Shown one piece after another: positions 1 to 8,652 of a stretch of DNA of 64,000 nucleotides. The stretch's first letter is position 1. Every line of letters starts with the position of its first letter. The DNA is from Sphingorhabdus profundilacus. GTDB lineage: Bacteria; Pseudomonadota; Alphaproteobacteria; Sphingomonadales; Sphingomonadaceae. The DNA is taken from NCBI RefSeq assembly GCF_009769755.1, contig NZ_SDWJ01000001.1, forward strand, positions 1 through 64,000, read 5' to 3'. The notes below the pieces were generated by a model that saw nothing but the letters and a program-made list of their open reading frames with translations, was not told the origin of the DNA and did no database searches. A program made the position numbers and the translations under genes.

Positions 1-1
1 A

Positions 2-250
2 AAGACCAGCGTTACCGTATCGCCGCTATGGCCAAAGGTCGGAAGACTTGAGTTAAGCCGACCAATCACGCTCGATGAAATTGGCGGCTCACGGATGATG
101 CATGATCCGACAAAGGTGAAGGACGGCATTGAGATTTCGCCGAACGACCAGATCATGGCCACACGGCGGGGCGCGTTTCTCGTTTCGGCGGCGAAGCGCA
201 GCGGTGGCTGGCAGTCATGCCCCCACGCAAAACCATATGATACCAAATGA
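2..250 (+). CDS. Catalase-family protein, C-terminal fragment (gene enters from the left edge)
   Basis: An open frame enters from the left edge and ends at the TGA at 248-250, giving about 82 residues. Near its start it reads WPKVGRLELSRPITLDEIGG and continues GGSRMMHDPTKVKDGIEI then MATRRGAFLVSAAKRSGG. This follows the C-terminal pattern of heme catalases and catalase-related peroxidases (a GxLxLxRP strand, a GG.R...DP..v.dGI segment and an ..aRr.ay.vS..rR. helix). The heme and active-site half lies outside the window, so activity cannot be judged. It sits 86 bases upstream of an oleate hydratase gene on the same strand and could be co-transcribed. The family call rests on pattern recognition only. 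Confidence 0.6.
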   Translation, partial: KTSVTVSPLWPKVGRLELSRPITLDEIGGSRMMHDPTKVKDGIEISPNDQIMATRRGAFLVSAAKRSGGWQSCPHAKPYDTK

Positions 251-336
251 GAAGCACATGGCTGCAAGTCGTGCGGTGCACGACCGCGAAGCCAGCAGCA
301 CACTTTCTCGGCACCTCTCGTTGAAAGGGAGAACCC

Positions 337-2106
337 ATGTACTATAGCAGTGGAAATTACGAAGCTTTCGCCCGCCCGCGCAAACCCAAAGGCGTAGAGA
401 CCAAAACTGCATGGTTTGTCGGCTCGGGAATTGCGGCGTTAGCGGGCGCTGCCTTCCTTATCCGCGATGGCCAAATGTCCGGCGATCACATTACTATCTT
501 GGAGCAGCAACAATTACCCGGCGGGGCACTGGACGGCATCCATGAACCCGGAGAAGGCTTCGTGATCCGCGGCGGACGCGAGATGGAAAGCAACTTCGAA
601 TGTCTGTGGGACCTGTACCGCTCGATACCGTCACTCGAAATAGACGGGGCGAGTGTGCTCGACGAGTTTTATTGGCTCAACAAGGATGATCCGAACTTTT
701 CATTACAGCGTGCAACTGTGAATTGCGGGGAGGACGCCCATACCGATGGTTTGTTCACTCTCAGTGAAGGAGCGCAAAAGGAAATCATCCAGCTCTTTCT
801 AGCCACCCGTGAGGAGATGGAGAACAAACGCATAAATGAGGTATTCGGGGAGGAGTTCCTGAACAGCAATTTTTGGCTGTACTGGCGCACAATGTTTGCC
901 TTCGAGGAGTGGCACTCTGCACTAGAGATGAAGCTCTACCTGCACCGCTTCATTCACCAGATCTCAGGTCTTCCGGACTTCTCAACACTCAAATTCACTA
1001 AGTACAACCAGTATGAATCGCTAGTACAGCCGCTCATTAATTGGCTACAAGACCATGGCGTGGTCTTCCAATATGGCACCGAGGTCACCGATGTCCGTTT
1101 CGATATCGCACCTGGACGCAAGCAAGCCACCCGGATCGACTGGCGTAAAAGCGATGTTCAAGGAGGTGTCAATCTCGGCCCCGATGACTTGGTGTTCGTG
1201 ACCATCGGCTCGCTGACCGAGAATTCCGACAATGGCGATCACCATATACCGGCGAAGCTGAATGAGGGCCCCGCGCCAGCATGGGATCTGTGGCGACGTA
1301 TCGCCGAAAAGGACCCTGCGTTCGGCCGTCCGGATGTTTTCGGCGCGCATATTCCCGAGACCAAATGGGAGTCGGCGACAATCACGACGCTCGATGAACG
1401 CATCCCGAAGTATATTCAAAAGATCGCCAAGCGCGATCCGTTCAGCGGCAATGTGGTGACAGGCGGTATTGTGACTGCGACGGACTCCCCCTGGTTGCTC
1501 AGCTGGACGGTCAATCGGCAACCGCACTTCAAACAGCAGCCAAAGAATCAGATCGTGGTTTGGTTCTATGGGCTGTTCGTCGAGAAACCTGGTGATTTCG
1601 TGAAGAAGGCCATGCAGGACTGCACTGGCGAGGAAATCACGCAGGAATGGCTTTATCACATGGGCGTACCGGCCACGGACATCCCAGAGCTTGCGGCAAC
1701 CGGCGCAAACACTGTGCCGGTAATGATGCCATATGTCACTGCGTTCTTCATGCCTCGCCAAGCCGGCGATCGCCCGGATGTGGTGCCAGAGGGCGCTGTC
1801 AACTTCGCCTTTATCGGCCAGTTCGCTGAATCCGGGGAGCGCGACTGCATCTTTACCACTGAATATTCAGTGCGAACATCCATGGAGGCCGTTTACACAT
1901 TGCTCTGCGTTGAGCGGGGCGTACCGGAAGTGTTCAATTCAACTTATGACATCCGAACGCTTCTGTCCGCCGTCGGCCGCCTGCGTGACGGTAAGGAGAT
2001 CGACATTCCAGGGCCAGCATTCTTACGCAACCTGCTGATAAAAAAGCTCGACAGAACCGAGATCGGCGCACTGCTGCACGAGTTCAAACTTGTCGGGGGT
2101 GACTGA
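337..2106 (+). CDS. ohyA: Oleate hydratase (MCRA family, FAD-dependent)
   Basis: Predicted 589-residue flavoprotein that hydrates cis-9 unsaturated fatty acids such as oleate to 10-hydroxy acids, a membrane-lipid detoxifying or modifying reaction. The N-terminus YYSSGNYEAFARPRKPKG is the family signature. It is followed by a dinucleotide-binding stretch, FVGSGIAALAGAAFLIRDG (about residues 28-46), and by the hallmark RGGREM motif (about residue 80), whose Glu is the acid proposed for water addition. Length fits the family (about 570-640). The ATG at 337 follows AAAGGGAGA at good spacing. A second, divergent copy starts 59 bases downstream, so the pair is probably one transcript. Function is known for the family; substrate here is inferred. 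Confidence 0.93.
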   Translation: MYYSSGNYEAFARPRKPKGVETKTAWFVGSGIAALAGAAFLIRDGQMSGDHITILEQQQLPGGALDGIHEPGEGFVIRGGREMESNFECLWDLYRSIPSLEIDGASVLDEFYWLNKDDPNFSLQRATVNCGEDAHTDGLFTLSEGAQKEIIQLFLATREEMENKRINEVFGEEFLNSNFWLYWRTMFAFEEWHSALEMKLYLHRFIHQISGLPDFSTLKFTKYNQYESLVQPLINWLQDHGVVFQYGTEVTDVRFDIAPGRKQATRIDWRKSDVQGGVNLGPDDLVFVTIGSLTENSDNGDHHIPAKLNEGPAPAWDLWRRIAEKDPAFGRPDVFGAHIPETKWESATITTLDERIPKYIQKIAKRDPFSGNVVTGGIVTATDSPWLLSWTVNRQPHFKQQPKNQIVVWFYGLFVEKPGDFVKKAMQDCTGEEITQEWLYHMGVPATDIPELAATGANTVPVMMPYVTAFFMPRQAGDRPDVVPEGAVNFAFIGQFAESGERDCIFTTEYSVRTSMEAVYTLLCVERGVPEVFNSTYDIRTLLSAVGRLRDGKEIDIPGPAFLRNLLIKKLDRTEIGALLHEFKLVGGD

Positions 2107-2165
2107 GCTAATTGCCACGATTGTGACGATTGCCGAGTTGAGCAAAATTGGAAAGGCAGGCCAAA

Positions 2166-3803
2166 ATGAACAACACAGAGGATTCTTCCGTCAACATATA
2201 TCTCAATGGGCTTGGTCTTGGCTCGATTGCTGCTGCAATGTATCTGATCCAGAAAGCAGATTTCAATCCATCCAATATCCACATCTTCGAGCAAATGGGC
2301 GACAATCACCTTTTGGGCGGGAGCTGTGATGCCTCAGAGGTCATGGTGAACGGCCAGCCGGCCTACTTCATGCAAGGCAGTCGTGAGTTCGAAGACAAGG
2401 CGTACCCGTGTACCAAAGAATTGTGGTCCATCATTCCGTACACCGATGATGCATCGTGCTTGCAAGACCATCAGAAGAATCGTGAAGAATGCAGGGTTCA
2501 CACAGTCGTTCGCCTGATGCACGAAAATGGCGAGAAGGACAGCGGATATCAGCTCGGTTTGGACACGGCGCAAAAGCTGAATATGGCCAAACTCATGGCC
2601 ACGCCTGAATCCCTGATCGCTGATGGCGCGAAGATCACCGACATCTTTGGCGAGACGTTTTTTACCAGCAACTTCTGGTACATGTGGCGCGCCATGTTTG
2701 CGTTCCAGCCGTGGCATTCAGCGGTGGAAATGAAGCGCTATATGCACCTTTTCTTTCACGAGATGCCGAACATGGACACGATGGTCGCCCTAGAGCGCAC
2801 CCGCTACACCAACTTTCACTCGTTCATCCTGCCCGCCTTACGCTTCATGAAGAAGAAGGGTGTGAATATCCACTATAACATAAGGATATCGGACGCCGAT
2901 TTCGGGACCGATTCTGGAACTGAAAAAAGGTGGATCAAGCGCCTCTACCTCGAAACGGCAAGTGGCGCGCCCAAGCCCTCGATCGCGGTGAGTGACACCG
3001 ACCTCGTCTTCCTGACCATCGGCTCCATCGTCAGCAACGCATCGTTCGGCACCCATGACCGCCCGGTTGACAGACCCGCGGTCGACGGCGACAAAGTGGG
3101 CGGCGCGTGGACGTTGTGGAAGAATATCGCTGCCAAGCAACATGGCTTCGGCCGCCCCGATCAGTTCCTGCGCGATGTCCCGAAGTCCACCATGATAACC
3201 TTTACCGTCACCTTTCGCGGCGGGTTGTTCCAGCGCAAGTTCGAATGGTTGGTGGAGCGCCAGATGGGTCGACAGAGCCCGCTACCTCTCACCGCCTCCC
3301 CGTGGATACTGCACCTCCACACCTACCGTCAGCCCTTGTTCCCGGAGCAACCGCGCGACACATGCGTTATCTGGGTGACGGCGCTGGGCAGCGATCAGAT
3401 CGGCACATTCGTGAAGAAGACCATGGCCGAATGCACGGGCCGCGAAATCCTGGAAGAACTGTTGGGTCATTTGCAATTCGACCATGACGAGGGGGAAAAG
3501 GCCGAACTGCTCGACACCTCGACCTGCATCCCCTGCTTGCTTCCCTACAGCACCAGCCAGTTTCTGGGCAGAGCCGAGGGCGACAGACCGGCGGTCGTAC
3601 CTGCGGGCTCACAGAACTTCGCGTTCCTCGGACAGTTCGTTGAAATTCCCGATGGCATTGTCTTCACCACCGAATACAGCGTGCTGGGCGCGATCCATGC
3701 GGTAAAGCAGTTTGTTAAACCAACTTTGGAGGTGCCGCCCATGTATTTCGGACAGCACCATCCGCTGATAGTCGTTGAGGTCGCGCGTGCTTTGGCCCGT
3801 TAG
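2166..3803 (+). CDS. Divergent oleate hydratase paralogue (MCRA family)
   Basis: 545-residue second member of the oleate hydratase family. It has an FAD-binding glycine-rich loop (NGLGLGSIAAAMYL) and shares the DIFGE.F..SNFW...R.MFAF..WHS.EMK block with its upstream neighbour. The family motif RGGREM is here QGSREF (about residue 78): Arg and the presumed catalytic Glu are kept, but the flexible Gly-Gly and the Met are replaced, suggesting altered substrate or reaction. I chose the ATG at 2166 rather than the in-frame TTG at 2148 because AAAGGCAGG lies just before it. The two paralogues are about as different as separate subfamilies, so this is not a recent duplication. Actual hydratase activity is uncertain. 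Confidence 0.85.
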   Translation: MNNTEDSSVNIYLNGLGLGSIAAAMYLIQKADFNPSNIHIFEQMGDNHLLGGSCDASEVMVNGQPAYFMQGSREFEDKAYPCTKELWSIIPYTDDASCLQDHQKNREECRVHTVVRLMHENGEKDSGYQLGLDTAQKLNMAKLMATPESLIADGAKITDIFGETFFTSNFWYMWRAMFAFQPWHSAVEMKRYMHLFFHEMPNMDTMVALERTRYTNFHSFILPALRFMKKKGVNIHYNIRISDADFGTDSGTEKRWIKRLYLETASGAPKPSIAVSDTDLVFLTIGSIVSNASFGTHDRPVDRPAVDGDKVGGAWTLWKNIAAKQHGFGRPDQFLRDVPKSTMITFTVTFRGGLFQRKFEWLVERQMGRQSPLPLTASPWILHLHTYRQPLFPEQPRDTCVIWVTALGSDQIGTFVKKTMAECTGREILEELLGHLQFDHDEGEKAELLDTSTCIPCLLPYSTSQFLGRAEGDRPAVVPAGSQNFAFLGQFVEIPDGIVFTTEYSVLGAIHAVKQFVKPTLEVPPMYFGQHHPLIVVEVARALAR

Positions 3804-4516
3804 GGGGTCCTTGTGTCGGGGTCCATGACGTGGCGCAACCTTCTCAATTGTTGCAGTTTGAATCGCGCGATAATTGCCTCGAGAACGGTGGCGATTTGAC
3901 CTCACTTACCGCACTAATGGTTCAGCCGAGGCATCAAGACGCAGCGCGACCGGGCGACAGGTGAGTTTAGGGTTGCCGCTGTTTGAAATCGCTTGTTATT
4001 CGCATGGGCTGTTTTTGCGGACCCACGACGGCTTTTGCGAATGGCGATCTGCAAAGGGCACCGCAGAATTGTCAGCGGATGCGCCTGCTTTCAGTGAGGC
4101 GGGACAATGGGACCTGAACCGCTGAAATATTAACAGTCAAACCGCCCTTAAGATCTCCCAAAAGCGGAGTTTCATGTTCAACTATTGTGATGGCACCGGA
4201 CGGACCATAGACCAATTTTTTGGTCCGTTCGGAATGCGCCAGTGGCGCGTGACGTCGAAACCAAGCGCATGATGATCGGGCGAACACCCAGCAATGCGAA
4301 GATACTAATGTAGTTCGGCGGGATGGTTGGCGTCGCTTGCCGCGCTAACGGTCAGATTTCAAATCACGCGAACTTTGGTCTGGGGCCAAATGGAATTTGG
4401 CAGATACTCTACGCGCCATCGTCGGACGGATTACGTCCATTGCTTCGGATTTTGAGATACACCGGATGCTGCACCGGACAGGGGGGTCATAAAAGTGCAG
4501 CATCCGATGGCCTGGT
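3804..4516. other. Non-coding stretch between oleate hydratase paralogue and repeat protein
   Basis: About 700 bases without a gene I can support. The longest open frames have no recognisable domain and no ribosome binding site. Two inverted repeats are visible: an 8-bp pair at 4200-4207/4221-4228 (ACGGACCA/TGGTCCGT) and the stronger 11-bp pair at 4464-4505 listed separately. The region may hold decayed mobile DNA, but no transposase fragment is recognisable. Confidence 0.5.
4464..4505. terminator. 11-bp stem-loop at the 3' end of the repeat-protein gene
   Basis: GGATGCTGCAC at 4464-4474 is the exact reverse complement of GTGCAGCATCC at 4495-4505, with a 20-base loop. It lies 12 bases past the stop codon of the minus-strand gene ending at 4517. 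There is no following T run, so it may be a weak terminator, an mRNA-stabilising hairpin or a small repeat. Confidence 0.4.
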
Positions 4517-6049
4517 TCAATAGCGCCGGTCATCTTCAAAGGTTGTGACACGCAGTTGGCCGCTTAATCGGTCAAGCCTGACATTTATCGCCGCTTCGTT
4601 ACGGATCGACAGCTGGCCGTCGCGGTCACGGCGCATCATGCGTTCGCTGCGCCGGATATTGTTCAGATCACGCAACGCCCGGTTGGTTTCCACACGGTTC
4701 AAGGTGCCTTCGCGATTAGAGGTACGGATGTAGTTTTCGATCCAGGCTTCACGCGCGCGGATTTCGTGCGGCATACCGGTGCCCGGTTCATTGCCCATTG
4801 AAGGTCTTGTGATCCAGCGTCCCTGGCCGTCATAATAACCCGAAACGGTGCCTGCCTGCCAATGGCCGCGGGAATCATAATAGCCGGGTTGGTCGCCGGA
4901 CATCCAAATGCCAGCGCTATTGCGATAACCGCCCGGATCACCGGCAATCCATTTGCCCCGGACATCGTAGTGCCCTGTCGTCAGCCCGGCAATCCAGCGA
5001 CCGCGGCTGTCATAATGACCACTTGTGGTGCCGGCGATCCACTGGCCATCACGGTTGTAATAGCCTTCGGCCGACGCCGGAATCCAATGTCCCTGCTGGT
5101 CATAATATCCCGCAGCGGCGGCCTCTCCCCTTGCTGCTATCCATCGGCCTTGATTGTCATAATATCCGTTGGGCGTACCTTCTACCCACTGGTCGTTGCG
5201 ATCATAATAACCTCTCGCCATGTTGCGGTCAGAGGTGCCGACATGCCAACGGCCCTGATTGTCATAATATCCGTAGGCATCGCTGCGTCGTCCTGACTGG
5301 GAAGGTGGGCCCTGGTTGGGTCCGGTCGAGACCCAGCGACCGCGCGTGTCATAATAGCCAGCCGCGCTGCCTGCATTCCAGCGCCCGTCGCTGCCATAAT
5401 GACCGCTTTTTTGGTCGCTGATCCAATTTCCATTTGCGTCTGTATGACCATTGGCCATGCCGGGCATCCAGCGCCCGTCGTCATTATAATGACCCGTCGT
5501 GTTGCCGATGTTCCAACGACCGCGATCGTCATAATAGCCAGCCGTCGACCCGGCTATCCAACGATCGTCGCGGTCATAATAGCCGTCGGCAGAAGCCGGA
5601 ACCCAATGACCATCGGTGCCGTAATACCCATTTTCATCCTGCGAACCGGGATTTTGAACCCAGCGGTTGCTGGAATTGTAATAGCCATTGGGTGCACCGC
5701 TCACCCAGTCGCCATCGCGGTCAAAATATCCGGTGGCTTGCGAACGATCTATACCGGTTGAATGCCAACGGTTATTCTGGTCATAATAGCCAAAAGCGCG
5801 CGAGCAGTCGGCGTCGGGCCTGGTGACCTGGTTGCCTACCACCGCGCCGACGACGGCACCGATCACAGTGCCAAGGGTTTTATCGCCGCGTCCGGCGATG
5901 ACATTACCTGCCACACCGCCGACGACGGCACCGCCAACGGTCGCGCCAACACGTGCAGAGCGCTGTCGCTCGCAGCTTTGCTGTGCAGACGCGATTGATG
6001 GTATCATCGTTACAACGGCGATACCGGCAAAGAGAAGATGTTTACGCAT
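4517..6049 (-). CDS. Secreted glycine-zipper protein with about 20 GYYDxxGRW repeats
   Basis: 510-residue exported protein. Residues 1-22 are a signal peptide ending ASAQQ. Residues 28-75 carry alternating GxxxG glycine-zipper segments (GATVGGAVVGGVAGNVIAG, GTVIGAVVGAVVGN), as in Rick_17kDa/2TM surface antigens. Residues 84-425 are about 20 tandem copies of a 15-residue unit with consensus GYYDxxGRWIxGxxx, some with 3-14 residue insertions. The last 85 residues are charged and helical (REAWIENYIRTSNREG). The repeats recur at DNA level with a 45-bp period (TCATAAT every unit on the plus strand), so the array probably grew by tandem duplication. An EcfG-type promoter lies 47 bases upstream and AGGAG sits 8 bases before the ATG. 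The function is unknown. The aromatic Tyr/Trp ladder suggests carbohydrate or peptidoglycan binding or self-assembly, which is inference. Confidence 0.85.
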   Translation of the reverse strand: MRKHLLFAGIAVVTMIPSIASAQQSCERQRSARVGATVGGAVVGGVAGNVIAGRGDKTLGTVIGAVVGAVVGNQVTRPDADCSRAFGYYDQNNRWHSTGIDRSQATGYFDRDGDWVSGAPNGYYNSSNRWVQNPGSQDENGYYGTDGHWVPASADGYYDRDDRWIAGSTAGYYDDRGRWNIGNTTGHYNDDGRWMPGMANGHTDANGNWISDQKSGHYGSDGRWNAGSAAGYYDTRGRWVSTGPNQGPPSQSGRRSDAYGYYDNQGRWHVGTSDRNMARGYYDRNDQWVEGTPNGYYDNQGRWIAARGEAAAAGYYDQQGHWIPASAEGYYNRDGQWIAGTTSGHYDSRGRWIAGLTTGHYDVRGKWIAGDPGGYRNSAGIWMSGDQPGYYDSRGHWQAGTVSGYYDGQGRWITRPSMGNEPGTGMPHEIRAREAWIENYIRTSNREGTLNRVETNRALRDLNNIRRSERMMRRDRDGQLSIRNEAAINVRLDRLSGQLRVTTFEDDRRY

Positions 6050-6095
6050 GATGTCATACTCCTGAAACTGGCTGATGCGAGCCTCTTTCCAACTA

Positions 6096-6120
6096 AACTG
6101 CGGGGAGTATGAATTGTTCC
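6096..6120 (-). promoter_or_regulatory. EcfG (general stress sigma) promoter of the repeat-protein gene
   Basis: On the minus strand GGAAC (6120-6116), 17 bases, then GTT (6098-6096). This matches the alphaproteobacterial EcfG consensus GGAAC-N17-GTT. The expected start of transcription leaves a leader of about 40 bases before the ATG at 6049. Confidence 0.8.
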
Positions 6121-6124
6121 TCGG

Positions 6125-8404
6125 TCACAGTTTGACGCGGTTGAGTCGCAAGGCGTTCAGCACCACGGTCAACGAGGACAGGGCCATCGCGGCGCCGGCA
6201 ATCATGGGTGACATCAATATGCCGGCGACCGGATAGAGCGCGCCTGCCGCGATCGGAATACCAATGCCGTTGAAAAGGAACGAGAAGAAGAGGTTTTGGC
6301 GAATGTTACGCATCGTGGCCGTTGATAGTCGACGCGCGCGGACGATGGCACCGAGATCGCCTTTGGTGAGCGTTATGCCGGCACTTTCGATGGCAACGTC
6401 AGTCCCGGTGCCCATTGCGACCCCGACATCAGCAACAGCAAGCGCCAGCGCGTCGTTGATGCCGTCACCTGCCATTGCAACCCTGGCACCATGAGCTTTC
6501 AGTTCACCGATAATCCGCGCCTTACCTTCCGGCAACAGGTTTGCACATATGTCGTCCAATCCACCAACCGCTGTTGCTACAGCGTTTGCCGTCAACTCAT
6601 TATCGCCGGTCAACATGACGACGCGCAGGCCTTGCGCCCGAAGTTCGGCAATAGCTTCGCTTGCGCCACTTCGAACCGGATCGGCAACCGCGATCAAACC
6701 GGCCAGCTTGCTTCCGATTGCGACGAACATGACGCCAGCGCCATTGCTGCGATACTTTTTTGCAGCGCTGGATAACGGTGTGGGATCAACTTGTATGCGG
6801 CGCAATTGCGCTTCATTGCCAATCACGACCATCTGTTTCCCAACCTTGGCGGAAACCCCCATACCGGTGTGTGACTTGAAATCCGTGACCGAGCCGAGCG
6901 AAAGGCCGCGCTCTGCGGCACCTGCGACAATAGTTTGCGCCAACGGATGTTCTGACTGCGCTTCAACTGCGGCAACACGGGAGAGCAGGTCATCGGCGGC
7001 GAAGGTTGCGTGTGGTTCAACCGCGATCAGCTTGGGCTTGCCCTCGGTCAGCGTTCCGGTCTTGTCGATAACGAGTGTGTCTACTGTCTCAAAGGCTTGC
7101 AGAGCCTCTGCATTCTTAATAAGCACACCCGCCTGTGCTCCACGTCCTGCCGCGACCATGATCGACATCGGCGTCGCAAGGCCAAGCGCGCAAGGGCAGG
7201 CGATGATCAGCACCGCGATTGCATTAAGCAAGGCGTGACTAAAGCGAGGCTCGGGGCCGAAGAGACTCCATGCGAGAAATGTCAAAACCGCAATGCCGAT
7301 AACTGCGGGTACAAACCAGCTCGAAATCCTGTCTGCAACCGCTTGGATCGGCGCTCGACTGCGTTGGGCATCGGCTACCATGCGGACAATATGCGCGAGC
7401 ATGGTGCTATCGCCCACGGCGCGCGCTTCGATAATCAGGCTGCCGGTTCCGTTGATCGTCGCGCCGGTCACAATGGCTCCTATGTCTTTGGCGACCGCGG
7501 CTGGTTCGCCGGTCAACATCGATTCATCAACGGTTGAGCGCCCTTCGATGACAACGCCGTCGACCGCAAAGGCCTCTCCGGGGCGGACGCGGAGCCGGTC
7601 TCCGGTCACAACCAGGTCAAGTGTGACCTCGCTTTCGGTGCCATCGGCTGCAATCCTATGCGCGGTCTTGGGAGCCAGATCCATCAATGCACGGATCGCA
7701 CGTCCCGTGGCAGCGCGGGCGCGCAGTTCCAGGACTTGACCAAGCAGCACCAGCGTCACAACAACGCCCGCCGCTTCATAATAGACGGGTATCATTCCGG
7801 CATGACCGCCAAAGGACGGAGGGAACAGTTGCGGAGCGACGGTCGCGACAATGCTGATGGTAAAGGCCGCGCCAACCCCGATGGAAATCAGCGTGAACAT
7901 GTTGAGGCGGCCCGTGACAAGCGATGTCCAACCCCGCACGAAAAAGGGCTGGCCCGCCCACAACACGATGGGCGCGGAAAGAACGAGCTGGATCCAGGGT
8001 GATGCGGTGGCGCTAACAATGTGCAACCCGAACATGTCGGCCCCCATTGAGAGCAGCAGTAACGGAATGCTCAGCACGGCTGCAACCCAAAGCCGCCGGG
8101 TAAAGTCGATCAGCTCTGGGTTAGGCGCATCGATGAGCGATGGTGCTTCAGGCTCCAGCGCCATTCCGCAAATTGGGCAAGATCCCGGACCGGCCTGCCG
8201 GATTTCGGGATGCATCGGACATGTCCACATTTCGGATGTCGTCGCAAGGAGCGGGCGAGTCATATCTTTCGGATAGCTCAACGGGTCGGCGATAAATTTT
8301 GCCTTGCAACCTGCACTGCAGAAATGGATCGTCCGGCCCGCATGATCTACGTTATAGGGTGACTTCACCGGATCGACCGTCATCCCGCAAACCGGGTCTT
8401 TCAT
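6125..8404 (-). CDS. copA: Copper-type P1B ATPase with N-terminal YHS domain
   Basis: 759-residue inner-membrane metal exporter. The N-terminus is a YHS/TRASH metal-binding domain ([22 protein letters not shown]; residues 1-45), followed by a second zinc-ribbon-like motif, WTCPMHPE...CPICGM (about 60-85). The usual HMA domain is absent. The core shows the transmembrane metal motif [12 protein letters not shown], the phosphorylation site [13 protein letters not shown]-type actuator motif (MLTGEPAAV) and hinge [10 protein letters not shown]. This architecture is common in Cu(I)/Ag(I) exporters of proteobacteria. The start overlaps the stop of the small upstream gene by ATGA, so translation is coupled. 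Metal specificity is inferred from the CPC motif. Confidence 0.93.
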   Translation of the reverse strand: MKDPVCGMTVDPVKSPYNVDHAGRTIHFCSAGCKAKFIADPLSYPKDMTRPLLATTSEMWTCPMHPEIRQAGPGSCPICGMALEPEAPSLIDAPNPELIDFTRRLWVAAVLSIPLLLLSMGADMFGLHIVSATASPWIQLVLSAPIVLWAGQPFFVRGWTSLVTGRLNMFTLISIGVGAAFTISIVATVAPQLFPPSFGGHAGMIPVYYEAAGVVVTLVLLGQVLELRARAATGRAIRALMDLAPKTAHRIAADGTESEVTLDLVVTGDRLRVRPGEAFAVDGVVIEGRSTVDESMLTGEPAAVAKDIGAIVTGATINGTGSLIIEARAVGDSTMLAHIVRMVADAQRSRAPIQAVADRISSWFVPAVIGIAVLTFLAWSLFGPEPRFSHALLNAIAVLIIACPCALGLATPMSIMVAAGRGAQAGVLIKNAEALQAFETVDTLVIDKTGTLTEGKPKLIAVEPHATFAADDLLSRVAAVEAQSEHPLAQTIVAGAAERGLSLGSVTDFKSHTGMGVSAKVGKQMVVIGNEAQLRRIQVDPTPLSSAAKKYRSNGAGVMFVAIGSKLAGLIAVADPVRSGASEAIAELRAQGLRVVMLTGDNELTANAVATAVGGLDDICANLLPEGKARIIGELKAHGARVAMAGDGINDALALAVADVGVAMGTGTDVAIESAGITLTKGDLGAIVRARRLSTATMRNIRQNLFFSFLFNGIGIPIAAGALYPVAGILMSPMIAGAAMALSSLTVVLNALRLNRVKL

Positions 8405-8580
8405 TGCACCGCTAGGATGACCGTTATGGAAACGGGCGCATCTTCCTGTCGCTTAAGTGCCCCGAATTTACTGGCAACGTCCTGTGGCGCTTCGTTGACG
8501 GGACGTCCCGAAGACACAATTGCGCCGGGAAAGGCAGATCTCAACCGGTTGATTTCGGTGTTCGCGGATTTGATGTTCAT
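8401..8580 (-). CDS. 59-residue protein translationally coupled to copA
   Basis: Small cytoplasmic protein ([13 protein letters not shown]...) without cysteine, signal peptide or membrane segment, and no family I recognise. Support for a real gene: AAGGAGG at 8593-8587 sits six bases before the ATG at 8580, and its TGA overlaps the copA ATG (ATGA at 8404-8401). A longer start with 12 extra residues exists but lacks a ribosome site. The absence of Cys/His clusters argues against a classical metallochaperone. It may serve as a coupling leader or an accessory subunit; both ideas are inference. Confidence 0.65.
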   Translation of the reverse strand: MNIKSANTEINRLRSAFPGAIVSSGRPVNEAPQDVASKFGALKRQEDAPVSITVILAVQ

Positions 8581-8652
8581 CGATGTCCTCCTTATTCGGA
8601 CCTTGGATCGACGCATTTTAATACCGATATTGCAATCTGCCAGACTCGGAAT

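Noticed and set aside
1045-1761. 238-codon minus-strand open frame inside the oleate hydratase gene
   Set aside because: No domain or ribosome site, and it lies entirely opposite a well-supported gene. It is a codon-bias shadow, as are the long antisense frames in the gsp genes (38072-39322, 39691-40827).
3874-4287. Two short open frames (83 and 71 codons) in the gap after the oleate hydratases
   Set aside because: No homology pattern, no ribosome site and a biased composition; treated as non-coding.
4800-5760. Regular 45-bp periodicity with recurring TCATAAT, reminiscent of a repeat array such as CRISPR
   Set aside because: The period is a multiple of three inside one open frame and encodes the GYYDxxGRW units; the units vary and there are no unique spacers.
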